The notes below the pieces were generated by a model, which had not been told where the DNA came from, made no database searches, and worked only from the letters and a program-made list of their open reading frames with translations. A DNA stretch of 64,000 nt from Rhizobium gallicum bv. gallicum R602sp (GTDB lineage Bacteria > Pseudomonadota > Alphaproteobacteria > Rhizobiales > Rhizobiaceae), in assembly GCF_000816845.1 (NCBI RefSeq), contig NZ_CP006879.1:124001-188000 (forward strand), given 5' to 3'. Made by a program: the position numbers and the translations under genes. Positions 18,535 through 27,684 of this stretch are shown here, piece by piece; position 1 is the stretch's first letter; the number at the start of each line of letters is the position of its first letter.

Positions 18535-19125
18535 ATGTGCTCTGAGGTGCGGTGGAAGCTGTGCTGGGAAAACGAGTTGGAACTCGCTGACCATGTAGAA
18601 CTCGCCGAGTTCTTTCGCAAAACCTATGGGCCGACTGGGGCCTTTAATGCAAAGCCGTTCGAAGGTAGTCGAAGTTGGGCCGGAGCCAGGCCTGAGCTTC
18701 GGGCAATCGGTTATGACTCTAATGGTGTAGCGGCTCATATGGGATTGCTGCGCCGTTTTATAAAGGTTGGCACAGTCGATCTGTTGGTGGCTGAGCTGGG
18801 ATTGTACGGGGTGCGTGCCGATCTTGAAAGGCTCGGCATCAGCCATTCAATCCGTGTCATGCTTCCAACACTGCAGGAGCTCGACGTCCCATTTGCTTTT
18901 GGCACCGTTCGCCACGAGCTACGGAAACATATTGCAAGGTTCGGCCGACATGGCCCGGTGACCGTTTTCTCGGACATTCTCACACAGTCCACGCTACCAG
19001 AGCCGCGTCTCGATAAGCCGCCCACGCGCATCGATGACGCACTTGTCATCGTTCTGCCAGTTGGACGGCCGATCTCCGACTGGCCCACAGGTGAAATAAT
19101 TGATCGAAACGGACCGGAGCTATGA
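18535..19125 (+). CDS. nodA: NodA, Nod factor N-acyltransferase
   Basis: 196-residue enzyme that transfers a fatty acyl chain onto the free amino group of the chitin oligosaccharide made by NodC and deacetylated by NodB. ATG at 18535 follows a strong AAGGAGGT site; the longer in-frame extension from 18487 does not match NodA. The NodA family sequence is visible throughout: [38 protein letters not shown] and the C-terminal I-I-D-R-N-G-P-E-L. Controlled by the upstream nod box. A functional nodB does not follow; only a relic does, so nodBC must lie elsewhere. Confidence 0.97.
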   Translation: MCSEVRWKLCWENELELADHVELAEFFRKTYGPTGAFNAKPFEGSRSWAGARPELRAIGYDSNGVAAHMGLLRRFIKVGTVDLLVAELGLYGVRADLERLGISHSIRVMLPTLQELDVPFAFGTVRHELRKHIARFGRHGPVTVFSDILTQSTLPEPRLDKPPTRIDDALVIVLPVGRPISDWPTGEIIDRNGPEL

Positions 19126-19345
19126 CTGACCTTGATTGCACCTTCGAAGTGCACGGTGAGTGCACCGATGGCGCCGACTAGGCAGCGTTTATTGACGATC
19201 GCGCCATATCGCACACCGGAAAATCCTCGACGTGCTGCCCGCACCAGATGCTGATTTTTTCGGCATCGGCAGGTCCGGGCAGACCAGCCGAACTTAATCC
19301 AACGGCAGGCTGCTCAAGGGCGCGAACTTTGCATCCTGGCTGCAG
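19122..19345 (+). pseudogene. nodB: nodB relic
   Basis: An ATG overlapping the nodA stop (ATGA) starts [11 protein letters not shown], which stops after 19 codons. Shifting frame recovers NodB-like blocks in correct order: K-I-L-D-V-L-P-A-P then F-F-G-I-G (compare E-I-L-D-V-L and T-F-F-V-I-G of chitooligosaccharide deacetylases), then D-Q-P-N-L-I-Q-R-Q-A-A-Q-G-R-E. The catalytic C-terminal half is missing. This explains the otherwise empty 290 bases after nodA. Confidence 0.75.
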
Positions 19346-19418
19346 GGCAGCTCTAGCTGCCACCCTGCGGCGGAGCCCTCAGTCAATCCAGCCAATCGAA
19401 AAATCATAGGTCCAGCTA

Positions 19419-21344
19419 ATGCCGCGAGAATTTCGAACTGATATCCAAGCTCTGCGGGGGTTGGCTGTTTTGCTGGTTGTCCTTTACCACGCACATATTG
19501 GACCCTTCGCAGCGGGTTATCTTGGGGTTGATATTTTTTTCGTGATTTCGGGCTTTCTGATCACTAATCTGATCAGGACGCAGCTTGAGCAATCGCGGTT
19601 CAGCTTTTCGGAATTCTATTATCGACGCGCGAAGCGCCTGTTGCCGGCGGCCTATGTCGTCATTGCGCTTACGACGATCGCTACGCCTTTTTTCCTGTCA
19701 GATGTGGGCCTGCTGGAGTTCCAAAATCAAGTCTACGGGGCGCTCACTTTTTCCGGCAATATCGTTTTCTGGTTCCAGGCGGACTATTTCGGCGGGGCCG
19801 CCGAAACGAAGCCCCTCCTGCATTTTTGGTCGCTTGCTGTCGAAGAGCAGGGTTATCTGCTGCTGCCGGCCTTCTTGGCCCTGGCTCCCAAGCGATGGTG
19901 GCTGACGGGAGTTAGTTCGCTCCTCGTTGCCAGCCTAGTTCTATGTCTATATGTGGTCCCTCGTGACCCATCCGCTGCATTTTACCTTCTGCCGACCCGA
20001 TTTTGGGAAATGGCCATTGGTTCATTCGGAGCCTTGCTTCCCACTACCTCACTCGTGACTGCCAGGCTTGCGAAGCTGCGCCTCCCGGCGCTCGCATTTA
20101 TCATCGTCGCCCCTATGGGTTTCGCACATCCCGTAGTGGATGCCGCTTTGGTTTGTTTGGCAACCCTGACCCTCCTGCTTGCGCCCAGCAGGGATAATCT
20201 GGCGGTTCGAGGCATGGCAAGGGTAGGTGACGTCTCCTACTCGCTCTATCTGATCCACTGGCCCGTGCTTGTCTATGTGCGGGCTGTTTGGCTGGCAGAT
20301 GCTCCTGCCCTTGCGATCTATGCGGCAGTTGCTTTCTCATTTGTTGCGAGCTGGGCTCTTTACCATTTCGTGGAGGAGCCATTCCGGCGGGGGCACGTTA
20401 TGTCTCGCATACGGCTTGCCTCAGGACTCGTTGCCGCATCGGTTCTTCTTGGCTTCTCGCCCTCAGTCGCTATCGCCACAACCGACAGCACCGTTGACTT
20501 TGCGAAGATCCGGCGGATCAACTTCGGCCTGGGAAGAGCATGTGATTTCAGCCCCGGATCGCCTCCTCAGGAAATCCCGAAGAACTGCCAGACAACAAAC
20601 AGACCCGAATTGCTAGTCTGGGGCGATTCATTTGCCATGGCACTGGTTCCCGGCTTGGCCACGACAGTCGGAGAAGCCGGACTGGCTCAGCTCACGATGA
20701 GCGGATGCTTCCCCGCCATTGGCATTGCTGCATTCTCGAAGGCGTCAGCGTCGCCCTATTCCCATGCCTTCGGCGAGGACTGTATTCGTTTCAATGACAG
20801 TGTTTTGGCTATCCTGAAAAATCGACCGGAGATCAGGACGGTTGCCATTTCAAGCCCTTTTGATGCCCCTGTATCGAGCGAATTTGTGCTGCTTAAGAGG
20901 AGCGGTGATACTTTCACGGAGAACGAGGTCTCTCTGGATGTAGCCGTCGAGGGCATCAAGGCTCTCGTCGAAGCCGTTCGAGCCCTGGGCAAGCGAGTGG
21001 TTGTTGTTACTCCTCCGCCAGTCGCAAGTTTCGATATCGGCGATTGCCTTGAGCGAAAGGCACGGGGAAGCGTTATTCTCGGGCGCTACAGCGACTGTAA
21101 AATATATGTCAGCGAATACCGCCGGTTCCGATCCCGCACTCTCGAGCTGTTGAACCAAGTGGCCTTGAAGGCTGGCGTAGAGGTGGTTTCTTACCACGAC
21201 TTTCTCTGCGACGACACAACATGCAGGACCGAGATCGACGGCAAATTCCTTTACCGAGATAGCGGTCACCTTTCCTATGAAGGATCAGAGACCATCGCTC
21301 GTCAGACAAAACTTGCTCAAAGGCTGATCAGCGCTGCTCGTTAA
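19419..21344 (+). CDS. Membrane acyltransferase (OafA/YrhL type) with C-terminal SGNH domain
   Basis: 641-residue protein. Residues 1-350 are an acyltransferase-3 domain with about ten membrane helices, starting R-T-D-I-Q-A-L-R-G-L-A-V and carrying the V-L-Y-H-A histidine and the W-S-L-A-V-E-E-Q motif. From about residue 380 a periplasmic SGNH hydrolase-like domain follows: W-G-D-S-F-A-M (GDS serine) and, near the end, D-S-G-H-L-S (catalytic Asp-x-x-His). Such fusions O-acetylate surface or secreted glycans. It lies between the nodB relic and nodF in the nodA operon, so Nod-factor or surface-glycan decoration is a reasonable inference, in the role of NodX or NolL, though it is much longer than either. 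Confidence 0.85.
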   Translation: MPREFRTDIQALRGLAVLLVVLYHAHIGPFAAGYLGVDIFFVISGFLITNLIRTQLEQSRFSFSEFYYRRAKRLLPAAYVVIALTTIATPFFLSDVGLLEFQNQVYGALTFSGNIVFWFQADYFGGAAETKPLLHFWSLAVEEQGYLLLPAFLALAPKRWWLTGVSSLLVASLVLCLYVVPRDPSAAFYLLPTRFWEMAIGSFGALLPTTSLVTARLAKLRLPALAFIIVAPMGFAHPVVDAALVCLATLTLLLAPSRDNLAVRGMARVGDVSYSLYLIHWPVLVYVRAVWLADAPALAIYAAVAFSFVASWALYHFVEEPFRRGHVMSRIRLASGLVAASVLLGFSPSVAIATTDSTVDFAKIRRINFGLGRACDFSPGSPPQEIPKNCQTTNRPELLVWGDSFAMALVPGLATTVGEAGLAQLTMSGCFPAIGIAAFSKASASPYSHAFGEDCIRFNDSVLAILKNRPEIRTVAISSPFDAPVSSEFVLLKRSGDTFTENEVSLDVAVEGIKALVEAVRALGKRVVVVTPPPVASFDIGDCLERKARGSVILGRYSDCKIYVSEYRRFRSRTLELLNQVALKAGVEVVSYHDFLCDDTTCRTEIDGKFLYRDSGHLSYEGSETIARQTKLAQRLISAAR

Positions 21345-21430
21345 AGCATGTTGGCAAATGGAAATCCTTCCAGTGACGAGGGAATGTAGTGCGCACCCTG
21401 GCGCCGAAACAAAAACCGATAGGAGACAAG

Positions 21431-21706
21431 ATGCCAGATCAAATCGCAGATAACGTCATCGCCATGATCAAGAAAAGCGCCGCATCTAACGGCGCCGATT
21501 CCGCCTTGGGCCATGACGAAATAACAGCTGCAACCGAACTGACGTCGCTAGGGATCGATTCATTGGGACTGGCAGATATCCTCTGGGACATCGAGGAGGC
21601 CTACGGCATCAAGATCGAGGTTAGCACAGTCGATGACTGGTCAAATCTCCAGAGTGTCGGCGATCTGGTTGAAGCCGTCCGCGGCTTGGCCGCTAAGGAG
21701 GTTTGA
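21431..21706 (+). CDS. nodF: NodF, specialised acyl carrier protein
   Basis: 91-residue acyl carrier protein dedicated to the special (polyunsaturated) acyl chains of Nod factors. The phosphopantetheine serine is in L-G-I-D-S-L-G-L-A-D-I-L-W, and the C-terminal G-D-L-V-E-A-V-R-G-L is as in known NodF proteins. ATG at 21431 is chosen for length and its AGGAGA site; the frame upstream is not NodF-like. It ends directly before nodE (stop at 21704, nodE ATG at 21707), and the nodE ribosome site lies inside nodF, so the two are coupled. Confidence 0.95.
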   Translation: MPDQIADNVIAMIKKSAASNGADSALGHDEITAATELTSLGIDSLGLADILWDIEEAYGIKIEVSTVDDWSNLQSVGDLVEAVRGLAAKEV

Positions 21707-22915
21707 ATGGAAAGGCGTGTCGTCATTACCGGAATTGGTGGGCTGTGCGGGCTAGGAACCGACGCCGCCTCCATCTGGAAAGCAATGCGTGAAGGACGTT
21801 CGGCTATCGGACCCATCGCCAATTCAGAACTTCATGAGTTGAAAGGCATGATCGGCGCCGAAATCAAGGCGTTGCCGGAGCATGACATTAACCGCAAGCA
21901 ATTAGTCTCCATGGACCGCTTCAGCTTACTCGCGGTGATTGCCGCACGCGAAGCCGCAAGACAGGCCGAACTCTCCATTGATGAAGGAAACACCTATCGC
22001 ATCGGCGCAACAGTGGGCGTCGGCGTCTGTGGCTGGGATGCGATTGAAGAAAACTACCGTGCTATGCTTTTGAACGGCGCGAAGCGCGCTGCCATCCTCA
22101 CTGCACCTAAGGTTATGCCGAGTGCGGCTTGCGCTCAGGTCAGCATGAGCCTCGGCTTGCGCGGGCCGGTCTTCGGCGTCACGTCCGCTTGTGCCTCGGC
22201 CAACCATGCGATCGCTTCGGCGGTGGATCAGATTAGACTTGGCCGTGCTGACGTAATGCTCGCCGGCGGCAGCGATGCGCCGCTTGTGTGGGGCGTGCTG
22301 AAGTCATGGGAAGCACTGCGCGTACTTTCACCGGATACCTGCCGGCCCTTCTCGGCTGACAGGAAGGGGGTGGTGTTGGGTGAGGGTGCGGGCATGGCCG
22401 TGCTGGAAAGCTATCAGCATGCCGCACGGCGCGGTGCCACAATTCTTGCTGAGATCGCCGGTGCTGGCCTCTCCGCTGATGCGTTCGACATCGTCGCGCC
22501 TGAGGTCGAAGGGCCGGAGGCGGCGATGCGCGCCTGCCTTTCTGATGCCGGGCTGAATGCCGAGGATGTGGACTACCTAAACGCGCATGGCACTGCCACC
22601 AGGGCCAACGATCAGATCGAAACTGCGGCGATCAAGCGCGTCTTCCGTCATCATGCCCACTCAATGTCCGTCTCTTCCACCAAGTCCGTTCACGCGCATT
22701 GCCTCGGCGCAGCGAGCGCCCTCGAAATGATCGCCTGTGTGATGGCGATCCGCGAGGGCGTCGTGCCGCCGACCGCAAACTATCGTGAGCCAGACCCCGA
22801 TTGCGACCTCGACGTTACTCCCAATGAGCCGCGCGAGCGCAAGATACGCGTAGCGCTGAGCAACGCTTTTGCCATGGGCGGCACGAACGCAGTTGTGGCA
22901 TTCAAGCTGGTATAG
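21707..22915 (+). CDS. nodE: NodE, beta-ketoacyl synthase for Nod factor acyl chains
   Basis: 402-residue condensing enzyme that extends acyl chains on NodF and helps set host range. Catalytic Cys lies in [10 protein letters not shown]; the two histidines are in N-A-H-G-T-A-T and S-V-H-A-H-C-L-G-A; the closing [10 protein letters not shown] is canonical for KAS enzymes. Hydrophobic central segments typical of NodE are present. Last recognisable gene of the nodA operon; the next gene has its own NifA promoter. Confidence 0.95.
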   Translation: MERRVVITGIGGLCGLGTDAASIWKAMREGRSAIGPIANSELHELKGMIGAEIKALPEHDINRKQLVSMDRFSLLAVIAAREAARQAELSIDEGNTYRIGATVGVGVCGWDAIEENYRAMLLNGAKRAAILTAPKVMPSAACAQVSMSLGLRGPVFGVTSACASANHAIASAVDQIRLGRADVMLAGGSDAPLVWGVLKSWEALRVLSPDTCRPFSADRKGVVLGEGAGMAVLESYQHAARRGATILAEIAGAGLSADAFDIVAPEVEGPEAAMRACLSDAGLNAEDVDYLNAHGTATRANDQIETAAIKRVFRHHAHSMSVSSTKSVHAHCLGAASALEMIACVMAIREGVVPPTANYREPDPDCDLDVTPNEPRERKIRVALSNAFAMGGTNAVVAFKLV

Positions 22916-23241
22916 CAGGACAGACGCTTCACCGTCTGACTTTTAATATGCCATGCTTAACTCCAATCCTGGTAAACCGACCGATGGCTGCCGCGCTCAT
23001 GGCCGGGCGATTTGGGCCATGCCTTTACACTTCCTGGCGGAAGCACGGCATCGCTCTCGCATCTCTTGACGGCTTCTTCCCGAACGGTTTCCACGGCTTC
23101 GTTGCCGGTTTCCAGATTGCGGCGTTTGTTTTGACTCGTTGAAATGACCGCCGCTGAGAAGACGCGGTCCGCAGCAACCTGCCAAAGGTGATCCATTCGA
23201 TTCCGGCCCGCGTCGCGCTAACGCGCCAGAGCGGTTAACAG

Positions 23242-23257
23242 TGTCACACCTTCGACA
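23242..23257 (+). promoter_or_regulatory. NifA upstream activator sequence
   Basis: TGTCACACCTTCGACA is an exact TGT-N10-ACA, about 64 bases before a -24/-12 promoter. Confidence 0.75.
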
Positions 23258-23320
23258 ATGTCGGAAACAGGTCAAGACACATGGCGGTCATCTCATTGTT
23301 TTAAAATGATGTTCTTGGTC

Positions 23321-23336
23321 TGGCACGGATCATGCT
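23321..23336 (+). promoter_or_regulatory. Sigma-54 promoter of the EgtD-like gene
   Basis: TGGCACGGATCATGCT; preceded by C as in the best nif promoters, correct spacing, one deviation in the -12 element. The only gene downstream on this strand starts at 23537. Otherwise 22916-23536 holds no gene. Confidence 0.75.
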
Positions 23337-23536
23337 GAACCGTCCGAATGCCGTTGCGCCAAGGAGAAGGAACAACCATTCAGGATCGGCCTCGCAAGAG
23401 GTGTCACCGCGAAGACTGTGATTTGCGCGCGACGCTTAAGGCCTGCGCCCCGGCCCGGGCGACCGATGCTTCCTCAATGGCATGATTTACCTGTGCGAGA
23501 CGTTCCCCCGCACTCACACCGAGAGGAGAGGCCGTT

Positions 23537-24562
23537 GTGAGCTTTCTTGAAACCAGTTTGGAGCTGTTTCAGCAAAAATATGCGCCAGACTTAGGTCCTG
23601 AACAATACGCTCACCACACTGGACTTGACCGGAACGGTAATTCGATGAGTGGCGCATTGTTATGGGCTAAAGCTGAAACTCAGAGAATGAATAATGCGCT
23701 CGTCACTGGTACAGCCAACATGGTGGATGCTGAGATTAAGTTGGCTCAAAAACTTCAGCAGAGAGTGAGAGATTATGTCCAATGGTATCATCAGGGCGAG
23801 CGATCTCGTAGTGGGGTGTCGATTCTGGACTATGGCCCCGGAACAGTGCGAGCATTCCAACACAAGACGCTTCCCCTTGTAACAAGCTTGTGCGGCGAGA
23901 CCTCACGTTGCATACTGGTCGATCGGTCGAACGAGTTCCTCTGCGACATCAGGCAATTGCCGTCTGCTTTCGGGTTGAGAATCGAATTCATACGCCACGA
24001 TATATTCTCTGGGCGACGCTATTTTTTCGGTGATGAGGCAGCATTTGTAGTCATGTTTGGCCGGACATTTGGGAATCTTGCCGCTTCCATAAGTGAAACC
24101 CCCCCCGTAGAGGCTGTCGTCCAGGCGCTGAAGAAAATATCGAACAGCGCTAAGCGGTGCTGGGTCGCGATCTCAATTGGCTCAGATCTGAGGAAAGATG
24201 TCGCGAAGTCCTACTATGAAGCGCATCCAGATTTTCAGCTAAACGTTTTCTACAGAATGAAAGCAGAGTTACCTATCGACGATAATTTTGATCCAGAGGT
24301 ATTTGATTATGAGGCAGATATTAAAGGTGATGATAAATTTATGCAGGTAATACATACTGCGATCGTAAAAAGGAATTCGACATTTTATCTTAAAGATAAA
24401 AGTATTAAATTATTAGATGGTGATCGGCTGCATCTAAAGAACTCGTTTTCTTTTTCAGAGGCGTTTTTCAAAGAATGTGCGCACCTCGCAGGGCTTGCGT
24501 CGATTGATGTCCTTTCAGACAACGCCGGCTCAGACATTCACGTGTTCGAAAAGGCGACTTAA
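23537..24562 (+). CDS. SAM-dependent methyltransferase, EgtD / histidine N-alpha-methyltransferase-like
   Basis: 341-residue protein of the Methyltransf_33 (EgtD) type. GTG start after GAGGAGAG. Seen: V-S-I-L-D-Y-G-P-G-T-V-R-A-F in place of the usual glycine-rich SAM loop, C-I-L-V-D-R-S-N-E-F-L, and M-F-G-R-T-F-G-N-L-A, which resembles the F-P-G-S-T-I-G-N motif. The residues that bind histidine in EgtD are not obviously kept, so the substrate may differ. The second half is AT-rich and stands out from its neighbours, a sign of transfer. A NifA/sigma-54 promoter lies directly upstream, so the enzyme is probably made during nitrogen fixation. No egtB-type partner is nearby. Confidence 0.7.
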   Translation: MSFLETSLELFQQKYAPDLGPEQYAHHTGLDRNGNSMSGALLWAKAETQRMNNALVTGTANMVDAEIKLAQKLQQRVRDYVQWYHQGERSRSGVSILDYGPGTVRAFQHKTLPLVTSLCGETSRCILVDRSNEFLCDIRQLPSAFGLRIEFIRHDIFSGRRYFFGDEAAFVVMFGRTFGNLAASISETPPVEAVVQALKKISNSAKRCWVAISIGSDLRKDVAKSYYEAHPDFQLNVFYRMKAELPIDDNFDPEVFDYEADIKGDDKFMQVIHTAIVKRNSTFYLKDKSIKLLDGDRLHLKNSFSFSEAFFKECAHLAGLASIDVLSDNAGSDIHVFEKAT

Positions 24563-24839
24563 AGCTTGACAGAGAATAATCAGAGGCGAGTTGTCGAGAG
24601 ATTATAAGCGAAGGAACAAAAGGCCGGTGGCCCGTCAAATAACGGAAAATCAGTCAGCTGATCAGCTTGATGGTCATTATGTTTATTACAACAGTAATCA
24701 ATCTTATTTGTGCGGCTTCTTCCCGCCGGGCGGCCATGGGATTGACCGATATATAGGCGGCAATGATCGCACGATGGCATCGGGAGCTGTGATAATGGTG
24801 TTTCCCGGCTTGGCGGATTTCGCTTCATAATAATTGCAC

Positions 24840-25073
24840 TCGCATCGAACGCGATTTCGCGGCCGCCGGCGAGCGCGCCCGCGAGGCCGGATTCAAATCG
24901 CTGACGCTGCATTTCGCGCACGGCGATCTCCCTCAGAGTTTTCTGTCCATTCACTCCATCCGGCGCGACTGCGAGCATGGCGGCACCGCCGAAAATCGCA
25001 CCCGGTTCACGGTCAAGACGCGCGCCGCCTGCATCGGCCGCGTCGAGATGCGTCAGGAGTACATCGCGCTCGT
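24840..25073 (+). pseudogene. Old Yellow Enzyme (NADH:flavin oxidoreductase) fragment
   Basis: An open stretch reads F-K-S-L-T-L-H-F-A-H-G-D-L, then S-F-L-S-I-H-S-I-R-R-D and G-G-T-A-E-N-R-T-R-F. These match the OYE core blocks (HxAHGYL, FLSPxxNRR, GGSxENRxRF) in order. Both ends are missing. It abuts the duplicated NifA promoter module. Confidence 0.65.
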
Positions 25074-25104
25074 CAGGCGTGCAGCAGGTCGTGTCGCTTT
25101 GCCC

Positions 25105-25120
25105 TGTCCGATGTACGACA
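25105..25120 (+). promoter_or_regulatory. NifA upstream activator sequence (duplicated module)
   Basis: TGTCCGATGTACGACA, exact TGT-N10-ACA, identical to the site at 15951-15966. Confidence 0.8.
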
Positions 25121-25181
25121 TTGTCGGACATGCGAGACAGCCGATTCGATCAGTTACGTTGTATCAAAAGAGTTTTTCCGT

Positions 25182-25197
25182 TGGCACGCATATTGCG
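25182..25197 (+). promoter_or_regulatory. Sigma-54 promoter (duplicated module)
   Basis: TGGCACGCATATTGCG, the best -24/-12 match in the window, 62 bases after its NifA site. It faces the monooxygenase gene at 25651. Confidence 0.85.
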
Positions 25198-25249
25198 TCC
25201 AGGCATTTGCAGACGCGACACGACCAACGATAATCGCGCGGAGATGTCG

Positions 25250-25600
25250 AAATGTTAGCACAATTCTTTCTGCCGGGACCTACGTCCAGCCATCCTAGAG
25301 CAGAACGCTCCAGATGCAGAAGAAGGAAGCGCCAAAAGGCGAGGGCGCACAGGCGCATTTGCCGCGGTTGTACCCGCACCGGCGGGACGAGGGCACCGAG
25401 CAAACCCTCGCCGCTGTCACGACCTCCGATCATAAGCGGCTTTTGGCGCGCGGCAATTGCCATCGCCGTGGGGGAGCGATCGATGCCGACGCGCTCAAGT
25501 GCGATCTGGATCAGATGTTCAGCGGGCTGCCCGCCGAACCCTCCCTAATGCCGTCGCTGAAACCGCGCCGAAGCTGGGGCACGAAATTTGCAACCAGGTG
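25250..25600 (+). pseudogene. Leader start fused to an M16 protease (y4wB) fragment
   Basis: After the promoter, the M-L-A-Q leader start is repeated, then within about 120 bases the sequence jumps into an internal part of the M16 gene: [11 protein letters not shown], then [20 protein letters not shown] and E-P-S-L-M-P, corresponding to the gene at 12561-13904. This is an inverted, partial copy with more than 2 kb deleted; it cannot make a working protease. Confidence 0.8.
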
Positions 25601-25650
25601 CAGCGCCTTGGCTGCTTGGTCCAGACTCTTGCAACTGTAGGACCTAAATC

Positions 25651-27597
25651 ATGGCTGACTCTACGGACCTCGTCCCGTTCCGCCAACGTATCGCCGAGGC
25701 ACTCCCTTCGGCCAACATTCCAACCCTGCTACTCCTTCTGTACCAGTTCACAGGACAAGAGTACTGGTTAAATCCGCCGTTTATTCCCGTGAAGAGTCGC
25801 TGGGACGAAAACGATTCCGGCGGCTTAGCGATCGAATTGCAGACGGACGTTCGCGATGCAGCGCTGGCCGCCATCATGGCTTGGCGCCAGGGGGCACACG
25901 TCGCCAAGCCGGACCTGTCGGCAGAAGAGTTGATCCGTATGCTAACTATGTCAGAGGCCGAGCCTATTCCGCCGGAATACGCTGACATGATGATCCACAA
26001 GCTGCGGAGGTATTCAGGCGCGGTTCCCGATCCGGTGTGCTTGCCGGAGGACTTCCACGTACTGATCATCGGGGCCGGTATGTCCGGGTTAGCAGCAGCA
26101 ATTCGGTTACGACAACTGGGCGTTTCCTACATCCAGATCGAAAAGCAAGATCGTACCGGCGGGGTCTGGCACTCACATTACTACCCTGGCTGCGGAGTAG
26201 ACACGCCCGGACATCTCTATTCCTACACTTTTGCCGGTGGCAACTGGAGCAAGTTCTTCCCGTTGCAGCAGGAAATCGACGACTATTTCAACCGCGTTGC
26301 CCGCGAATTCGGGATCGAGAGTTCAATCCGCTACAGCACGGAGTGCCTTGTCACTCGCTATGACGAAGAGAGCCGGACTTGGCATTCCCGGTTACGCCTG
26401 CCCGACGGTACGGAAGAAACCCTTGTGACCAATGTGGTGATTTCGGCCGTGGGAGGCTTCACCACGCCGAAATGGCCGAGTATTCCGGGTCTGGGTGACT
26501 TCGACGGCCCGGTGGTCCACACCTCGAAATGGGATCCAGAGGTTACTCTTGATGGCAAACGCGTAGCTGTAATTGGTAATGGGGCCTCGGCAATGCAGGT
26601 TGTTCCGGCCATCGCAGATCGAGTGAGTGCCCTGACGATCTTCCAGCGGTCACGCCAATGGGCGGCGCCCTTCCCGAAATTTCGAATGCCGGTTCCGGAG
26701 CCGGTGCAGTTCTTGCTCCGCGAGGTGCCACACTACGAATGGCTCTACAGGCTCCGGCTGAGTTGGATTTTCGACAGTCAAGTGCACGCGGCCCTGCAGA
26801 AGGACCCGGCGTGGCCGCATCCCGATCGTTCTGTGAATGCGGTAAACGACGGCCACCGCGAGACTTATACTCGATATATCGAAGAACAGCTGGCCGGACG
26901 CCCCGACCTTCTGGCCAAGGTCATCCCGCCGTACCCGCCATTCGGCAAGCGGATGCTCCTAGACAACGGCTGGTACAAGACCCTACTCAAGCCGCATGTT
27001 AAACTGGTAGACAGCGCCGCCGCGCATGTTGAAGGCAAGTCGATCCATGGGATAAATGGCGACACGCATGAGGCAGACGTTCTCATCGTCGCCTCGGGCT
27101 ACGATATAACACGCTTCTTACTTCCGGTTCAGGTGATCGGACGCAACGGCGTGACAGTACGTGAGGTCTGGAACGATGACGACTGCCAGGCTTATCTTGG
27201 AACCGTAGTGGCGGGCTTCCCGAACTTCTTCATGCTCTACGGCCCCAATACGGCGCTCGGCCACCGCGGCAACTTCATCTTCACGATCGAAAGCCAGATC
27301 GATTACGTGCTGAGCATTCTGCGCCAGATGGGAGAGAAGAAGCTCGTCGAGGTGGAATGCCGGCAAGACGTATATCACCGCTACAATCGGACGATCCAAG
27401 AGATGCACCAGGACATGATCTGGAGCCATCCCGGCATGTCCACCTATTTCCGCAACGACCGAGGGCGAATCGTAACGAACAGCCCTTGGCGCCTGATCGA
27501 CTATTGGAAGCTGACGAAGGAGGCGGATCTCGGTGACTACCGTACCCTGGCCATATCGGCTCCCGACCGGTTTGAGAGGGCGGTCAACGGCTCATGA
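25651..27597 (+). CDS. Flavin-containing monooxygenase, Baeyer-Villiger type
   Basis: 648-residue FAD/NADPH enzyme that inserts oxygen next to ketones or oxygenates heteroatoms. The first 120 residues are an extra N-terminal domain. Then come the FAD-binding I-I-G-A-G-M-S-G-L-A, the type I BVMO fingerprint F-D-G-P-V-V-H-T-S-K-W (FxGxxxHxxxW), and the NADPH-binding V-I-G-N-G-A-S-A-M-Q. ATG at 25651 with AGGA upstream. It lies behind the duplicated NifA promoter with only an M16 fragment in between, so it may have come under nitrogen-fixation control by rearrangement. Substrate unknown. Confidence 0.88.
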   Translation: MADSTDLVPFRQRIAEALPSANIPTLLLLLYQFTGQEYWLNPPFIPVKSRWDENDSGGLAIELQTDVRDAALAAIMAWRQGAHVAKPDLSAEELIRMLTMSEAEPIPPEYADMMIHKLRRYSGAVPDPVCLPEDFHVLIIGAGMSGLAAAIRLRQLGVSYIQIEKQDRTGGVWHSHYYPGCGVDTPGHLYSYTFAGGNWSKFFPLQQEIDDYFNRVAREFGIESSIRYSTECLVTRYDEESRTWHSRLRLPDGTEETLVTNVVISAVGGFTTPKWPSIPGLGDFDGPVVHTSKWDPEVTLDGKRVAVIGNGASAMQVVPAIADRVSALTIFQRSRQWAAPFPKFRMPVPEPVQFLLREVPHYEWLYRLRLSWIFDSQVHAALQKDPAWPHPDRSVNAVNDGHRETYTRYIEEQLAGRPDLLAKVIPPYPPFGKRMLLDNGWYKTLLKPHVKLVDSAAAHVEGKSIHGINGDTHEADVLIVASGYDITRFLLPVQVIGRNGVTVREVWNDDDCQAYLGTVVAGFPNFFMLYGPNTALGHRGNFIFTIESQIDYVLSILRQMGEKKLVEVECRQDVYHRYNRTIQEMHQDMIWSHPGMSTYFRNDRGRIVTNSPWRLIDYWKLTKEADLGDYRTLAISAPDRFERAVNGS

Positions 27598-27684
27598 CTA
27601 TTCAGCTTTGCTAGCTTAAAAAACCGTTGGTCTTGAACGGATTCGAACTGCGGACACCCTCATGCGCTTGCCGGCCGTTTTGAG

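Noticed and set aside
24580..25131. 183-codon minus-strand frame
   Set aside because: Antisense to the Old Yellow Enzyme fragment and the NifA site; the + strand carries the recognisable motifs.
27625..27665. tRNA 3'-end-like sequence (GTTCGAATCC and a CCA on the minus strand)
   Set aside because: The arms around the T-loop do not pair and no acceptor or anticodon arm precedes it.
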